Positions 8,769 through 18,825 of a DNA stretch of 64,000 nt are shown in pieces. Within the stretch, counting starts at the first letter, position 1. The number at the start of each line of letters is the position of its first letter. This DNA is from Aquabacterium sp. GTDB lineage: Bacteria > Pseudomonadota > Gammaproteobacteria > Burkholderiales > Burkholderiaceae_C. The stretch is from contig NZ_JACPYU010000009.1 of NCBI RefSeq assembly GCF_016195855.1, positions 17,119 through 81,118 of the forward strand. The letters are read 5' to 3'. The notes beneath the pieces were generated by a model. That model did no database searches. It worked only from the letters and a program-made list of their open reading frames with translations, and was not told the DNA's origin. The translations under genes and the position numbers were made by a program.

Positions 8769-9818
8769 TCACCACTCTTCAGTGGGCTCCGAACATTCGG
8801 ATGCCACCGGGTTCACGCTGCAGCGGATCTTCTTGATCAGCTTGAGGCCCTTCTTGTCGTACAGGCCCTTCTCCGCCATGAGCACCCGCCCCTGTCGCAA
8901 GAGCAAGGCGTAGCGCTCGTTGTCACGCGGCGTCAAGTCAACCCAGAAATGCTCCGGCACGTCTTTGTCGGCCAACTTCAGCGTGGCCATGGCCAGCTCG
9001 AAATTACCTGCAATGTATTGCCGCGCCCTTTGCCCGAAGCCCTTGGGGAACTTGGCCGACCGGATCACCATCTGGTAGGTGCTGATGGTCATGGGCATGC
9101 GGATCACGGCGCCCTTGCTACCCAGGCCCCGGTACAGCTCGAAGGGCATGTAGGCAATGGTGGGCAGCACCACCATGTCCACATTGTGATTGTTGAACAT
9201 GGGGCCCACATTGCTGATGTCCACCGACACGGGGCGCGCGCCAATGCGCTGCACCAGTTGCGACTCCGCCTTGTCCTGGTCAAAGGTGCCGAAACGCTTG
9301 CCGGCCTGCCCGTCAATGGAGGCGTTGGACTTGTCGCTGGTGAACACATAAGCCGCACCCAGCGGGAAGATGCCGGCAACCTCGTACGGCCCCTCCACCA
9401 TCATCTCGGCGGCTTTGGGTGTGCTGACCAACTGGATGAAGCGGCGCACCACGTCGTAGCTGGCATCCAGATCGACCTTGCCGTTGCGCACGATGCTGGA
9501 CGCACCGACCGCATCCAGAGAGGCCGCCATGGCATGGAAGGATTTGGTACGCAGCCCCGTGGCCATCACCGCATCGCACTGGCCGGTTCTGAAATCCTCG
9601 ACGGCCACACGCTCGTCCACATAAGGCTTCACATCGATGTCGACACCGGCCTCCAGCATTTCCACGCGGAAGTCACGGGCGGCGCGAAAGCCATCGCCCT
9701 TGGCCCCCAGCGGATCGAAAACACACATCTTGGCGGGCAGCAGCGCCGGTTCGGCCATGGCGCCCGCAGACACCCCCAACAACGCGCACCACACAACGCA
9801 TGATCTGAACAAGTTCAT
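8769..9818 (-). CDS. AdeT-like putative periplasmic solute-binding protein (paralogue B)
   Basis: A 349-residue exported protein (signal peptide MNLFRSCVVWCALLGVSAGAMA) of the AdeT1/2 putative solute-binding family, distantly like TRAP/DctP binding proteins. Marks: MCVFDPLGAKGD at the mature N-terminus, VDERVAVEDFRTGQCDAVMA near residue 75, SIVRNGKVDLDASYDVVR, and a C-terminal Cys-containing tail KKIRCSVNP. The start at 9818 follows GAGGAG; a GTG 24 bases upstream overlaps the preceding stop. It resembles its neighbour over the full length, and about 40 nt near the 3' end are identical in both. The AdeT name came from an aminoglycoside-resistance report in Acinetobacter; I do not infer that role here. 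Confidence 0.8.
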   Translation of the reverse strand: MNLFRSCVVWCALLGVSAGAMAEPALLPAKMCVFDPLGAKGDGFRAARDFRVEMLEAGVDIDVKPYVDERVAVEDFRTGQCDAVMATGLRTKSFHAMAASLDAVGASSIVRNGKVDLDASYDVVRRFIQLVSTPKAAEMMVEGPYEVAGIFPLGAAYVFTSDKSNASIDGQAGKRFGTFDQDKAESQLVQRIGARPVSVDISNVGPMFNNHNVDMVVLPTIAYMPFELYRGLGSKGAVIRMPMTISTYQMVIRSAKFPKGFGQRARQYIAGNFELAMATLKLADKDVPEHFWVDLTPRDNERYALLLRQGRVLMAEKGLYDKKGLKLIKKIRCSVNPVASECSEPTEEW

Positions 9819-9838
9819 GACAAGAGCTCCTCGCTTGA

Positions 9839-10909
9839 TCACCAGTTTTCAGTGAGTTCCGTGCACTCGGATGCTTCCGGGTGGATGCTGCAGCGGATCT
9901 TCTTGATCAGCTTGAGGCCCTTCTTGTCATAGAACCCCTTCTCCGCCATCAACACGCGGCCCTGGCGCATCAGCAACACATAACGCTCGTTGTCGCGTGG
10001 CGTGGAGTCGATCCACAGCTTCTCCGGGATCTCGCGGTCGCCCTTGACCACGATGTTCAAAGCTGTGTCGTACTGTGAGGCGAAATAGTCTCGCGAATCC
10101 TGCCCGAAGCTCTTGGCAAACCGTGCAGACCGGATGATGGCCTGCCCCGTCAGGATGACCACCGGGAAACGTGCCACGCCCCCTTTGGTACCGATGCCTT
10201 TGTACAGCTCCAGCGGCTTGTACACCATGGCCGGCGCCATGATCACGTCCACCAGGCCATTGTTGAACATGGTCGAAAAGTTGCTGATGTCAGCGGCAAC
10301 CGGCTTGGCACCCACGCGCTGGATCAGCTGGGCCTCGGCCTTGTCGTAGTCCATGGCGGCCACACGTTTGCCGGCGGCTTTCTCCAGGGTGTCGATGTTG
10401 CGATCGTTCACAAAAGGATAGACCGCGCCCAGCGGGGCAATCCCCGCCAGCTCATAAGGGCCGGCCACGATGAAGTCCAGCGCCTTGGGCGAGCTGATGA
10501 CATTGACGAACTGGCGCACAACCTCATAAGAGGCTTTGAGGTCCACCTTGCCATTGCGAACGATGGTGGACGCCCCCACCGAGTCCAGCGCGGCAGAAAA
10601 CGGCACATAGGGGCGTGTCCGCAAACCGGTGGCCATCACGCCATCGCACTGGCCGGTGCGAAAGTCCTCCACAGCCACACGCTCATCGACATAGGTCTTG
10701 AGTTGCACGACGTGGCCCTTTTTCAGCATTGCCAGGGCGTAGTCCTGCATGGCGCGGTGCGTCTCCCCGCTGCCGATCGGGTCGAAGACGCAGAACTGGG
10801 CGCCATTGCCCTCGGGTTTGGCGTCCGGCCTGGCATTGGGTGCGGCCTGAGCGGCACACACGCAAGCCGCCAGAAAGGCGGACGCCAGCAAGGTGGATGA
10901 GAACTTCAT
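9839..10909 (-). CDS. AdeT-like putative periplasmic solute-binding protein (paralogue A)
   Basis: First gene of the 5-11 kb operon. The 356-residue product has a signal peptide (MKFSSTLLASAFLAACVCAAQA), QFCVFDPIGSGE, VDERVAVEDFRTGQCDGVMA, STIVRNGKVDLKASYEVVR and the tail KKIRCSIHP. The signal region contains AAC, so a lipoprotein is possible, but no good +1/+2 context follows. The start at 10909 fits the signal peptide; a TTG at 10933 would add eight residues. The two paralogues lie 20 bp apart in tandem, consistent with local duplication. The ligand is unknown. The gene diverges from the PEP-CTERM gene across about 270 bp. Confidence 0.8.
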   Translation of the reverse strand: MKFSSTLLASAFLAACVCAAQAAPNARPDAKPEGNGAQFCVFDPIGSGETHRAMQDYALAMLKKGHVVQLKTYVDERVAVEDFRTGQCDGVMATGLRTRPYVPFSAALDSVGASTIVRNGKVDLKASYEVVRQFVNVISSPKALDFIVAGPYELAGIAPLGAVYPFVNDRNIDTLEKAAGKRVAAMDYDKAEAQLIQRVGAKPVAADISNFSTMFNNGLVDVIMAPAMVYKPLELYKGIGTKGGVARFPVVILTGQAIIRSARFAKSFGQDSRDYFASQYDTALNIVVKGDREIPEKLWIDSTPRDNERYVLLMRQGRVLMAEKGFYDKKGLKLIKKIRCSIHPEASECTELTENW

Positions 10910-11183
10910 GATGTTGAGCAGGAAAAAAGACAAGGATCGTTGACTTCTGCGCTGGCAGGTTAACTGCCATCAGGACAGGCATCCCTTGAGGAAACCCCGC
11001 CCCGCCCTCGCCCAAAACCCCTCATATGGCGCCTCATCGCCCCTCACATATGGGGCAGTCCCGAGGGAACCCTGATATCTGAGCCCCGACCCTTTGCTAA
11101 TCTGACGGTGCCGTACATCAAATCGCTTTACGTATGACGTGCAGCATTACATTCACACATTTGGAAGAGATCGAGGAACACTC

Positions 11184-11939
11184 ATGAAATTCACCAAGCA
11201 CCTGTTTACCGCCGCCGTCCTGGCGGCCATGGGCACGGCCGCACACGCCGACATCCTGACCGTCGTCAACGGTGGCGCCACCTTCACGGGTTCTGGCGCA
11301 CTGACATTCAGCGCCGACCTGCTGGGCGCGCTGGACACCGGCAAGATCGCCGCCACGGGTTACGGCGCTGCCACCCCGTCCATCCTGAAGGACACCGACG
11401 GCTTCTACACCAGCATCCAGGTGTCGGCCCCGATGGCCACCCTGTCGCTGGACACCGATACGCTGGAAGTGGTCGGCGTGGGCACCAAGGGCGGCCTGAC
11501 CCTGACCGCCCCCGTGGTCAAGAGCGTGTCGAGCGGCGGTTCGCTGACCGTGACCGACATCAAGGCTGACCTGACCAGCAAGACCATTTTCGCCACCATC
11601 ATTGGCGCCAATGGCGTGGGCACGGTCAACAACTTTGCGTTGTGGAACTTCAGCACCATCACCGGCACCACCGCCTACGCTGGTCCTGGCAACTACGTGA
11701 ACGACATCAGCGGCCTGAGCCTGACGACCGACGGCTTCACCAAGTTCTCGCAAGCCCTGGGCCTGCTGAGCCTGGGCAAGGCTGCCATGAACGGCATCAC
11801 CGACTACGGCACGATCCACTCCACGCTCAACACGACGCTGGACCTGGGCACACCAGCCATCCCCGAACCCTCGACCTACGCCCTGATGGGCCTGGGCCTG
11901 GTCGGTGTGGCTTTTGCTGCACGCCGCAAGTCCGCCTGA
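11184..11939 (+). CDS. PEP-CTERM sorting domain protein
   Basis: A 251-residue secreted protein. It has a signal peptide (MKFTKHLFTAAVLAAMGTAAHA), a low-complexity Thr/Ser/Gly/Ala-rich middle without a recognised domain, and a C-terminal IPEPSTYALMGLGLVGVAFA followed by ARRKSA. That tripartite tail (PEP motif, hydrophobic helix, basic end) is the exosortase recognition signal of Gram-negative exopolysaccharide producers. The protein is probably cleaved and anchored or released at the surface with exopolysaccharide. The start at 11184 follows GAGGAAC. No exosortase or exopolysaccharide gene is in the window. A strong terminator follows. Confidence 0.9.
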   Translation: MKFTKHLFTAAVLAAMGTAAHADILTVVNGGATFTGSGALTFSADLLGALDTGKIAATGYGAATPSILKDTDGFYTSIQVSAPMATLSLDTDTLEVVGVGTKGGLTLTAPVVKSVSSGGSLTVTDIKADLTSKTIFATIIGANGVGTVNNFALWNFSTITGTTAYAGPGNYVNDISGLSLTTDGFTKFSQALGLLSLGKAAMNGITDYGTIHSTLNTTLDLGTPAIPEPSTYALMGLGLVGVAFAARRKSA

Positions 11940-12000
11940 TTGCCGCTGTCCGCTTGACTCCACTGGCGGGTGGCTGACAGGGTCACCCGCATCTTTCAAA

Positions 12001-12036
12001 ACACACGGCCGTGAAAACGGCGCGTGTGTTTTTTTA
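12001..12036 (+). terminator. Terminator of the PEP-CTERM gene
   Basis: ACACACGGCCGT and ACGGCGCGTGTGT form a stem with one bulge and a GAAA loop, followed by seven T residues. Confidence 0.85.
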
Positions 12037-12057
12037 TACCGGGGCGTAGCGCAAATG

Positions 12058-12090
12058 AAAAAGGGCCCTTCTCAGCGAAGGGCCCTTTCA
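12058..12090 (-). terminator. Terminator of tRNA-Gly copy 2
   Basis: Perfect stem AAGGGCCCTTC / GAAGGGCCCTT with a 5-nt loop. On the minus strand it is followed by TTTTTCATTT, fitting the end of the tRNA-Gly transcript. Confidence 0.85.
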
Positions 12091-12095
12091 AAATT

Positions 12096-12171
12096 TGGAG
12101 CGGGATAAGAGACTCGAACTCTCGACCTATACCTTGGCAAGGTATCGCTCTACCAACTGAGCTAATCCCGC
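12096..12171 (-). tRNA. tRNA-Gly(GCC), copy 2
   Basis: 76 nt including TCCA, apparently identical to copy 1 at 2917-2992. Single-gene transcript downstream of lon on the same strand, with its own promoter and terminator. Confidence 0.98.
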
Positions 12172-12315
12172 ATTGTTCACTTTGCAGTGACATCACCTTG
12201 AAGTGACGTTTCGCCTTATGCAGATGCTCTAGAGTTGCCCCTTGCTTTGCTGCATCGACCCCTGTTGGTCACAAGCATCTTGCGATGTTTTGTGCAGTGA
12301 TCAGCGAAGAACTGA

Positions 12316-12345
12316 ACTATACAACGTTTTTGACGTTTTAGTCAA
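12316..12345 (-). promoter_or_regulatory. Promoter of tRNA-Gly copy 2
   Basis: Minus strand TTGACT, 18-bp spacer, TATAGT. It lies 22 bp past the lon stop and 145 bp upstream of the tRNA, so the primary transcript would have a long 5' leader. Its -10 and downstream bases match the copy 1 promoter. Confidence 0.75.
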
Positions 12346-12367
12346 ACCGTCGCATTTTTTTCAACCA

Positions 12368-14797
<2,430 letters not shown>

Positions 14798-14850
14798 ATT
14801 GGGCTCACTTTCTCTGATGCCCACATGGGGCTTCAGCGATAAAACACAAG

Positions 14851-14894
14851 GGCACCGCGAAAACCTTAAGAATCAGGGTTTTCAGCGGTGCCCA
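14851..14894 (-). terminator. Large inverted repeat between clpX and lon
   Basis: GGGCACCGC...GCGGTGCCC with an inner GAAAACC/GGTTTTC stem gives about 16 paired bases. On the minus strand it is followed by TTGTGTTTT, a weak T tract, so it may be a partial terminator or an mRNA-processing structure. Confidence 0.55.
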
Positions 14895-14919
14895 TCAGAG
14901 CTGACCTATAAGGTTTCGC

Positions 14920-16197
14920 TCAGGCACTGGCCTTAGCCTGTTCCCGATACACCAACAAAGGCTTGGCGTTCTCTTCGATGGTGGACTCATCCAGGACCAC
15001 CTTTTGCACTCCTTCCTGGGTAGGCAATTCGAACATCGTGTCAAGCAACGACTGTTCCAGGATGGAGCGAAGACCACGTGCGCCGGTCTTGCGGGCCAGG
15101 GCCTTGCGGGCGATGGCAGCGAGCGCCGGTTGACGGATCTCGAGTTCGACCCCATCCATGCTCAGCAGTTGCTGGTATTGCTTGAGAAGCGCATTCTTGG
15201 GTTCGGTCAGGATACGCACCAGCGCATCCTCGGTCAACTCGCCCAAGGTGGCCACAACGGGCAGACGGCCAACCAGTTCGGGAATGATGCCGAACTTGAT
15301 CAGATCCTCGGGCTCGACCTCGCGGAAGACCTCGCCGAGCTTCTTTTCTTCCTTGCTCTTGACCGCAGCGCCAAAACCGATGCCGGACTTGACCGAGCGG
15401 TTCTGGATGACCTTCTCCAGGCCATCAAACGCCCCACCGCAGATGAACAGGATGTTGGTCGTGTCGATCTGCAGGAAGTCCTGATTGGGGTGCTTGCGGC
15501 CACCTTGCGGGGGCACCGAAGCCATCGTGCCTTCGATGAGCTTGAGCAAGGCCTGCTGCACGCCTTCACCCGACACGTCACGCGTGATGGAGGGGTTGTC
15601 GGACTTGCGCGAGATCTTGTCGATTTCGTCGATGTAGACGATGCCGCGCTGGGCCTTCTCGACCTCGTAGTTGCAGTTCTGCAGCAGCTTCTGGATGATG
15701 TTCTCGACGTCTTCACCCACATAACCGGCTTCGGTCAGGGTGGTGGCGTCGGCGATCACGAAAGGCACATTCAGCAGGCGGGCCAAGGTCTGGGCCAGCA
15801 GCGTCTTGCCGGAGCCCGTCGGGCCGATCAGCAGGATGTTGCTCTTGGCCAGCTCGACATCGGGCTTCTTGTTCTCGCCCGTGCCCATGTGCTTGAGCCG
15901 CTTGTAGTGGTTGTAGACCGCCACGGACAGCGTGCGCTTGGCCGTGTCCTGGCCAATCACGTACTGGTCCAGGCTGGATTTGATCTCGCTGGGCGTGGGC
16001 AGGTCGCTGCGCGCAGGGCGTGACTGTTCGGCTTCGGCTGCGACCTCATCACGGATGATGTCGTTGCACAGCTCGATGCACTCGTCGCAGATGAAGACCG
16101 ACGGGCCGGCGATGAGCTTTTTCACCTCGTGCTGACTCTTTCCACAGAAGGAGCAGTACAAGATTTTTTCGCTGGAGGAGCCTTTTTTCTCGGGCAT
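14920..16197 (-). CDS. clpX: ATP-dependent Clp protease ATP-binding subunit ClpX
   Basis: AAA+ unfoldase that recognises substrates, including ssrA-tagged proteins, and feeds them to ClpP. The 425-residue product has an N-terminal zinc-binding domain with Cys15, Cys18, Cys37 and Cys40, Walker A GPTGSGKT near residue 122, Walker [10 protein letters not shown], a ClpP-binding IGF-type loop (SGIGFGA), and sensor 2 region [10 protein letters not shown]. Length is normal. It lies 146 bp downstream of clpP on the same strand. No oddity seen. Confidence 0.98.
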   Translation of the reverse strand: MPEKKGSSSEKILYCSFCGKSQHEVKKLIAGPSVFICDECIELCNDIIRDEVAAEAEQSRPARSDLPTPSEIKSSLDQYVIGQDTAKRTLSVAVYNHYKRLKHMGTGENKKPDVELAKSNILLIGPTGSGKTLLAQTLARLLNVPFVIADATTLTEAGYVGEDVENIIQKLLQNCNYEVEKAQRGIVYIDEIDKISRKSDNPSITRDVSGEGVQQALLKLIEGTMASVPPQGGRKHPNQDFLQIDTTNILFICGGAFDGLEKVIQNRSVKSGIGFGAAVKSKEEKKLGEVFREVEPEDLIKFGIIPELVGRLPVVATLGELTEDALVRILTEPKNALLKQYQQLLSMDGVELEIRQPALAAIARKALARKTGARGLRSILEQSLLDTMFELPTQEGVQKVVLDESTIEENAKPLLVYREQAKASA

Positions 16198-16343
16198 GGT
16201 GCAGGCCTGTCAAAGAGTCGGCAAGGGGGTTGGGGACATGATAAGACAAATGCCCTGGCGGCGATCCCCGTGAACTGCCCCATCTTGGCGCGGCTTTTTT
16301 GCCACTTCCAGGGGTGTTCCGGGGTGCCCAGGCACCCGTCAGA

Positions 16344-16952
16344 TCACTGTCGCTTGTCCAGCACCTTGTCGATGAGTCCGTAAGTGGCGGCCTCATCGGC
16401 CGACATGTAGTAGTCGCGTTCGGTATCGTTCTGGATCTTCTCCAGGGGCTGGCCGGAACGCTCGGCCAGGATACGGTTGAGTTGCTCACGGGTCTTGAGG
16501 ATCTCGCGGGCGTGGATTTCAATGTCCGTGGCCTGACCCTGTGTACCGCCCAGAGGCTGGTGGATCATGATCTTGGAGTTGGGCAGCGCAAAACGCTTGC
16601 CCTTGGCACCAGCGGCCAGCAGGAAGGCGCCCATGGAGGCGGCCATGCCCATGCACAGCGTGGAAACGTCCGGCTTGATGAACTGCATGGTGTCGAAGAT
16701 CGACATGCCAGCGCTCACGCTGCCGCCAGGCGAGTTGATGTAGAACGAGATGTCCTTGTCCGGGTTCTCGCTTTCCAGGAACAGCAACTGGGCCACGACC
16801 AGATTGGCAGTGGCGTCGTTGACCGGACCAACCAGGAAGATCACCCGCTCACGCAAGAGGCGGCTGTAGATGTCATAGGCGCGTTCACCACGACCCGATT
16901 GCTCGATGACCATGGGCACCAGGCCCAGGTTCTGAATGTCTGTTGCGCTCAT
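16344..16952 (-). CDS. clpP: ATP-dependent Clp protease proteolytic subunit
   Basis: Serine peptidase that forms the tetradecameric chamber serving ClpX (and ClpA). The 202-residue product carries the catalytic triad Ser106 (GMAASMGA), His131 (MIHQPLGG) and Asp180 (DTERDYYM), and the oligomerisation region around [12 protein letters not shown] short propeptide is expected. It sits between tig and clpX in the conserved order. The 283 bp upstream, past tig, hold the tig terminator, so clpP probably has its own promoter. Confidence 0.98.
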   Translation of the reverse strand: MSATDIQNLGLVPMVIEQSGRGERAYDIYSRLLRERVIFLVGPVNDATANLVVAQLLFLESENPDKDISFYINSPGGSVSAGMSIFDTMQFIKPDVSTLCMGMAASMGAFLLAAGAKGKRFALPNSKIMIHQPLGGTQGQATDIEIHAREILKTREQLNRILAERSGQPLEKIQNDTERDYYMSADEAATYGLIDKVLDKRQ

Positions 16953-17111
16953 GTGCTTCCTTCTGTAGGCGGCACCTTGTCACTGCAAGGTGCGGCAAAT
17001 GTGAGGTTGTAAAAAAGATTATGACGCTGGATACGCCCCGGCCGAACGCGAGAAAAAGCGCACGACTACCTTGGTCGTCTTTCCGTTGTTTGCAAGCACA
17101 GACAAAGTCGC

Positions 17112-17154
17112 ACAAAACAAAAGGCACCTGCCTCCACTGGGGATTGCAGGTGCC
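17112..17154 (-). terminator. Terminator of tig
   Basis: GGCACCTGC and GCAGGTGCC (9 bp) around a 14-nt loop; on the minus strand followed by TTTTGTTTTGTG. It lies about 80 bp past the tig stop codon. Confidence 0.8.
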
Positions 17155-17235
17155 CTTTGCAGGATGGTGAGGTTATGCCAGCCAACCGCCCGGCGTTCAC
17201 CGGGCAGCGGCATATCCCACTGCCCTGGTGGGTAA

Positions 17236-18558
17236 TCAGGCTGCGGCCTGCTGACCCATCAGTTCCTCGAAGCTCAGCGCCTTGTCAGTGACCTTGGCCT
17301 TGGACAGCACGAAGTCAGCCACATTGCCTTCGATGACGACGGCTTCCACTTCAGCCATGCGCTGACGGTCGCTCATGTACCAGGCCACGACCTGGGCAGG
17401 CTGCTCGTAGCTCTGTGCCAGCTCTTGAATGTGGGCTTGCAGTTGCTCGGGCTTGGCTTGCAGGTTGTTGGCCTTGACCAGTTCAGCCACGGTCAGGCCC
17501 AGACGCACGCGGCGCTCGGCTTGGGGCTTGAACATTTCGGCGGGGATCGGGGCCTTGTCGGCGTCCTTGATGCCACGTGCCTTCAGGTCTTCGCGGGCGC
17601 CTTCGACCAGACGGTCGGACTCGGCTGCCACCAGCGACTGGGGCAGATCGAAGTCGACCAGCTTGAGCAGGGCTTCCATCACGCCAGCCTTGTTGCGCGC
17701 GGCCACGCGGAACTTGACTTCACGCTCCAGGTTGCGCTTGATGTCGGCGCGCAGGGCGTCGATCGAACCGTCGGCCAGGCCCAGGCCCTTGATGAACTCG
17801 TCGTTCAGCTCGGGCAGGTTCTGGGATTCGACCTTCTTGACCGTCACCAGGAAGTCGGCTTCCTTGCCGGCCACGTCCTTGCCGTGGTAGTCCTCAGGGA
17901 ACTTCAAGGGGAAGGTCTTGGAGTCGCCAGCCTTCATGCCGCGCACGGCCTTCTCGAAAGCTTCGAGCATCTGGCCTTCGCCCACCAGGAACTGGAAGCC
18001 TTCAGCCTTGCCGCCTTCAAAAGGCACGCCGTCGATCTTGCCTTCGAAGTCGATGGTCACGCGGTCGCCGTCGGCAGCGGCTTCAGCAGCCGGACGCTGG
18101 GCGAACGTGCGACGCTGCTTGCGCAGAATCTCGATGGTGCGGTCGATGGCGGCATCGTCGACTTCGGCGGTCACGCGCTCGACTTCAACCGAGGCCACGT
18201 CGCCGAGTTTCACTTCGGGGTAGACCTCGAAAGTGGCGTCGAATTGCAACTGGCCTTCAACCGGGCCGCCTTCCTTTTCGGAGATGCGGGGTTGGCCGGC
18301 CACGCGCAGCTGCGCTTCTTGAGCAGCTTGAGCGAAAGCCTCGCCCAGCTTGTCGTTGACCACTTCGTATTGCACGGAGTAGCCGTAGCGCTGGGCCACC
18401 ACGTTCATCGGCACCTTGCCGGGACGGAAGCCGTCTGCCTTGACAGTGCGGGCCAGCTTTTTCAGGCGGGCATCGACTTCAGATTGCAGAACGTCAGCTG
18501 CCAGGGACAGCGTGATGCGGCGCTCCAGCTTGTCGAGGGTCTCCACGTTGATCGCCAT
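17236..18558 (-). CDS. tig: Trigger factor, ribosome-associated chaperone and prolyl isomerase
   Basis: Trigger factor binds ribosomal protein L23 at the exit tunnel and shields nascent chains. The 440-residue product has the N-terminal ribosome-binding domain (ending GFRPGKVPMNVVAQRYG, which holds the signature loop), an FKBP-type prolyl isomerase domain (about 160-250, DRVTIDFEGKIDGVPFEGG) and a C-terminal helical chaperone domain. Length is normal. GAGAG precedes the ATG. It starts 32 bp after tRNA-Leu(TAG), so tRNA and tig may share a transcript. Confidence 0.98.
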   Translation of the reverse strand: MAINVETLDKLERRITLSLAADVLQSEVDARLKKLARTVKADGFRPGKVPMNVVAQRYGYSVQYEVVNDKLGEAFAQAAQEAQLRVAGQPRISEKEGGPVEGQLQFDATFEVYPEVKLGDVASVEVERVTAEVDDAAIDRTIEILRKQRRTFAQRPAAEAAADGDRVTIDFEGKIDGVPFEGGKAEGFQFLVGEGQMLEAFEKAVRGMKAGDSKTFPLKFPEDYHGKDVAGKEADFLVTVKKVESQNLPELNDEFIKGLGLADGSIDALRADIKRNLEREVKFRVAARNKAGVMEALLKLVDFDLPQSLVAAESDRLVEGAREDLKARGIKDADKAPIPAEMFKPQAERRVRLGLTVAELVKANNLQAKPEQLQAHIQELAQSYEQPAQVVAWYMSDRQRMAEVEAVVIEGNVADFVLSKAKVTDKALSFEELMGQQAAA

Positions 18559-18590
18559 GATGTGATCTCTCAGTAAATAAGAATTAAGTC

Positions 18591-18677
18591 TGGTGCGCGG
18601 GGGGGGACTCGAACCCCCACACCATTGCTGGCGTCAGGACCTAAACCTGGTGCGTCTACCAATTTCGCCACCCGCGC
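18591..18677 (-). tRNA. tRNA-Leu(TAG)
   Basis: 87 nt including ACCA. Acceptor GCGCGGG pairs with CCCGCGC, the anticodon loop is TTTAGGT, a class II variable arm is present, and the T-loop is TTCGAGT. Placement just upstream of tig is a recurrent order in Burkholderiales. Confidence 0.97.
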
Positions 18678-18777
18678 ATTGACTGTGAAAAGTCCGGCCG
18701 CCGATCGTGCCTGCGAAGCGGCTCACGAAGTGAAACGGTCTCACGCAGGCCCGCCCGGCACCCGGACAGGCTAATTT

Positions 18778-18811
18778 GGTCTGAACCGCCGATTCTAGCG
18801 CGGCTCAGACC
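18778..18811. repeat. Inverted repeat between the RND gene and tRNA-Leu
   Basis: GGTCTGA (18778-18784) and TCAGACC (18805-18811) flank a 20-nt loop that itself contains GCCG/CGGC. There is no clear T tract on either strand, so a terminator role for the upstream efflux operon is uncertain. Confidence 0.4.
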
Positions 18812-18825
18812 GTGTTTTTCACGGC

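Noticed and set aside
10910..11183. A sigma-54 or PrsR-type promoter for the PEP-CTERM gene
   Set aside because: No GG-N10-GC element with adequate match was found; the nearest candidate has 9-bp spacing.
18599..18610. A run of G residues
   Set aside because: It is the T-arm/acceptor part of tRNA-Leu(TAG), not a separate element.
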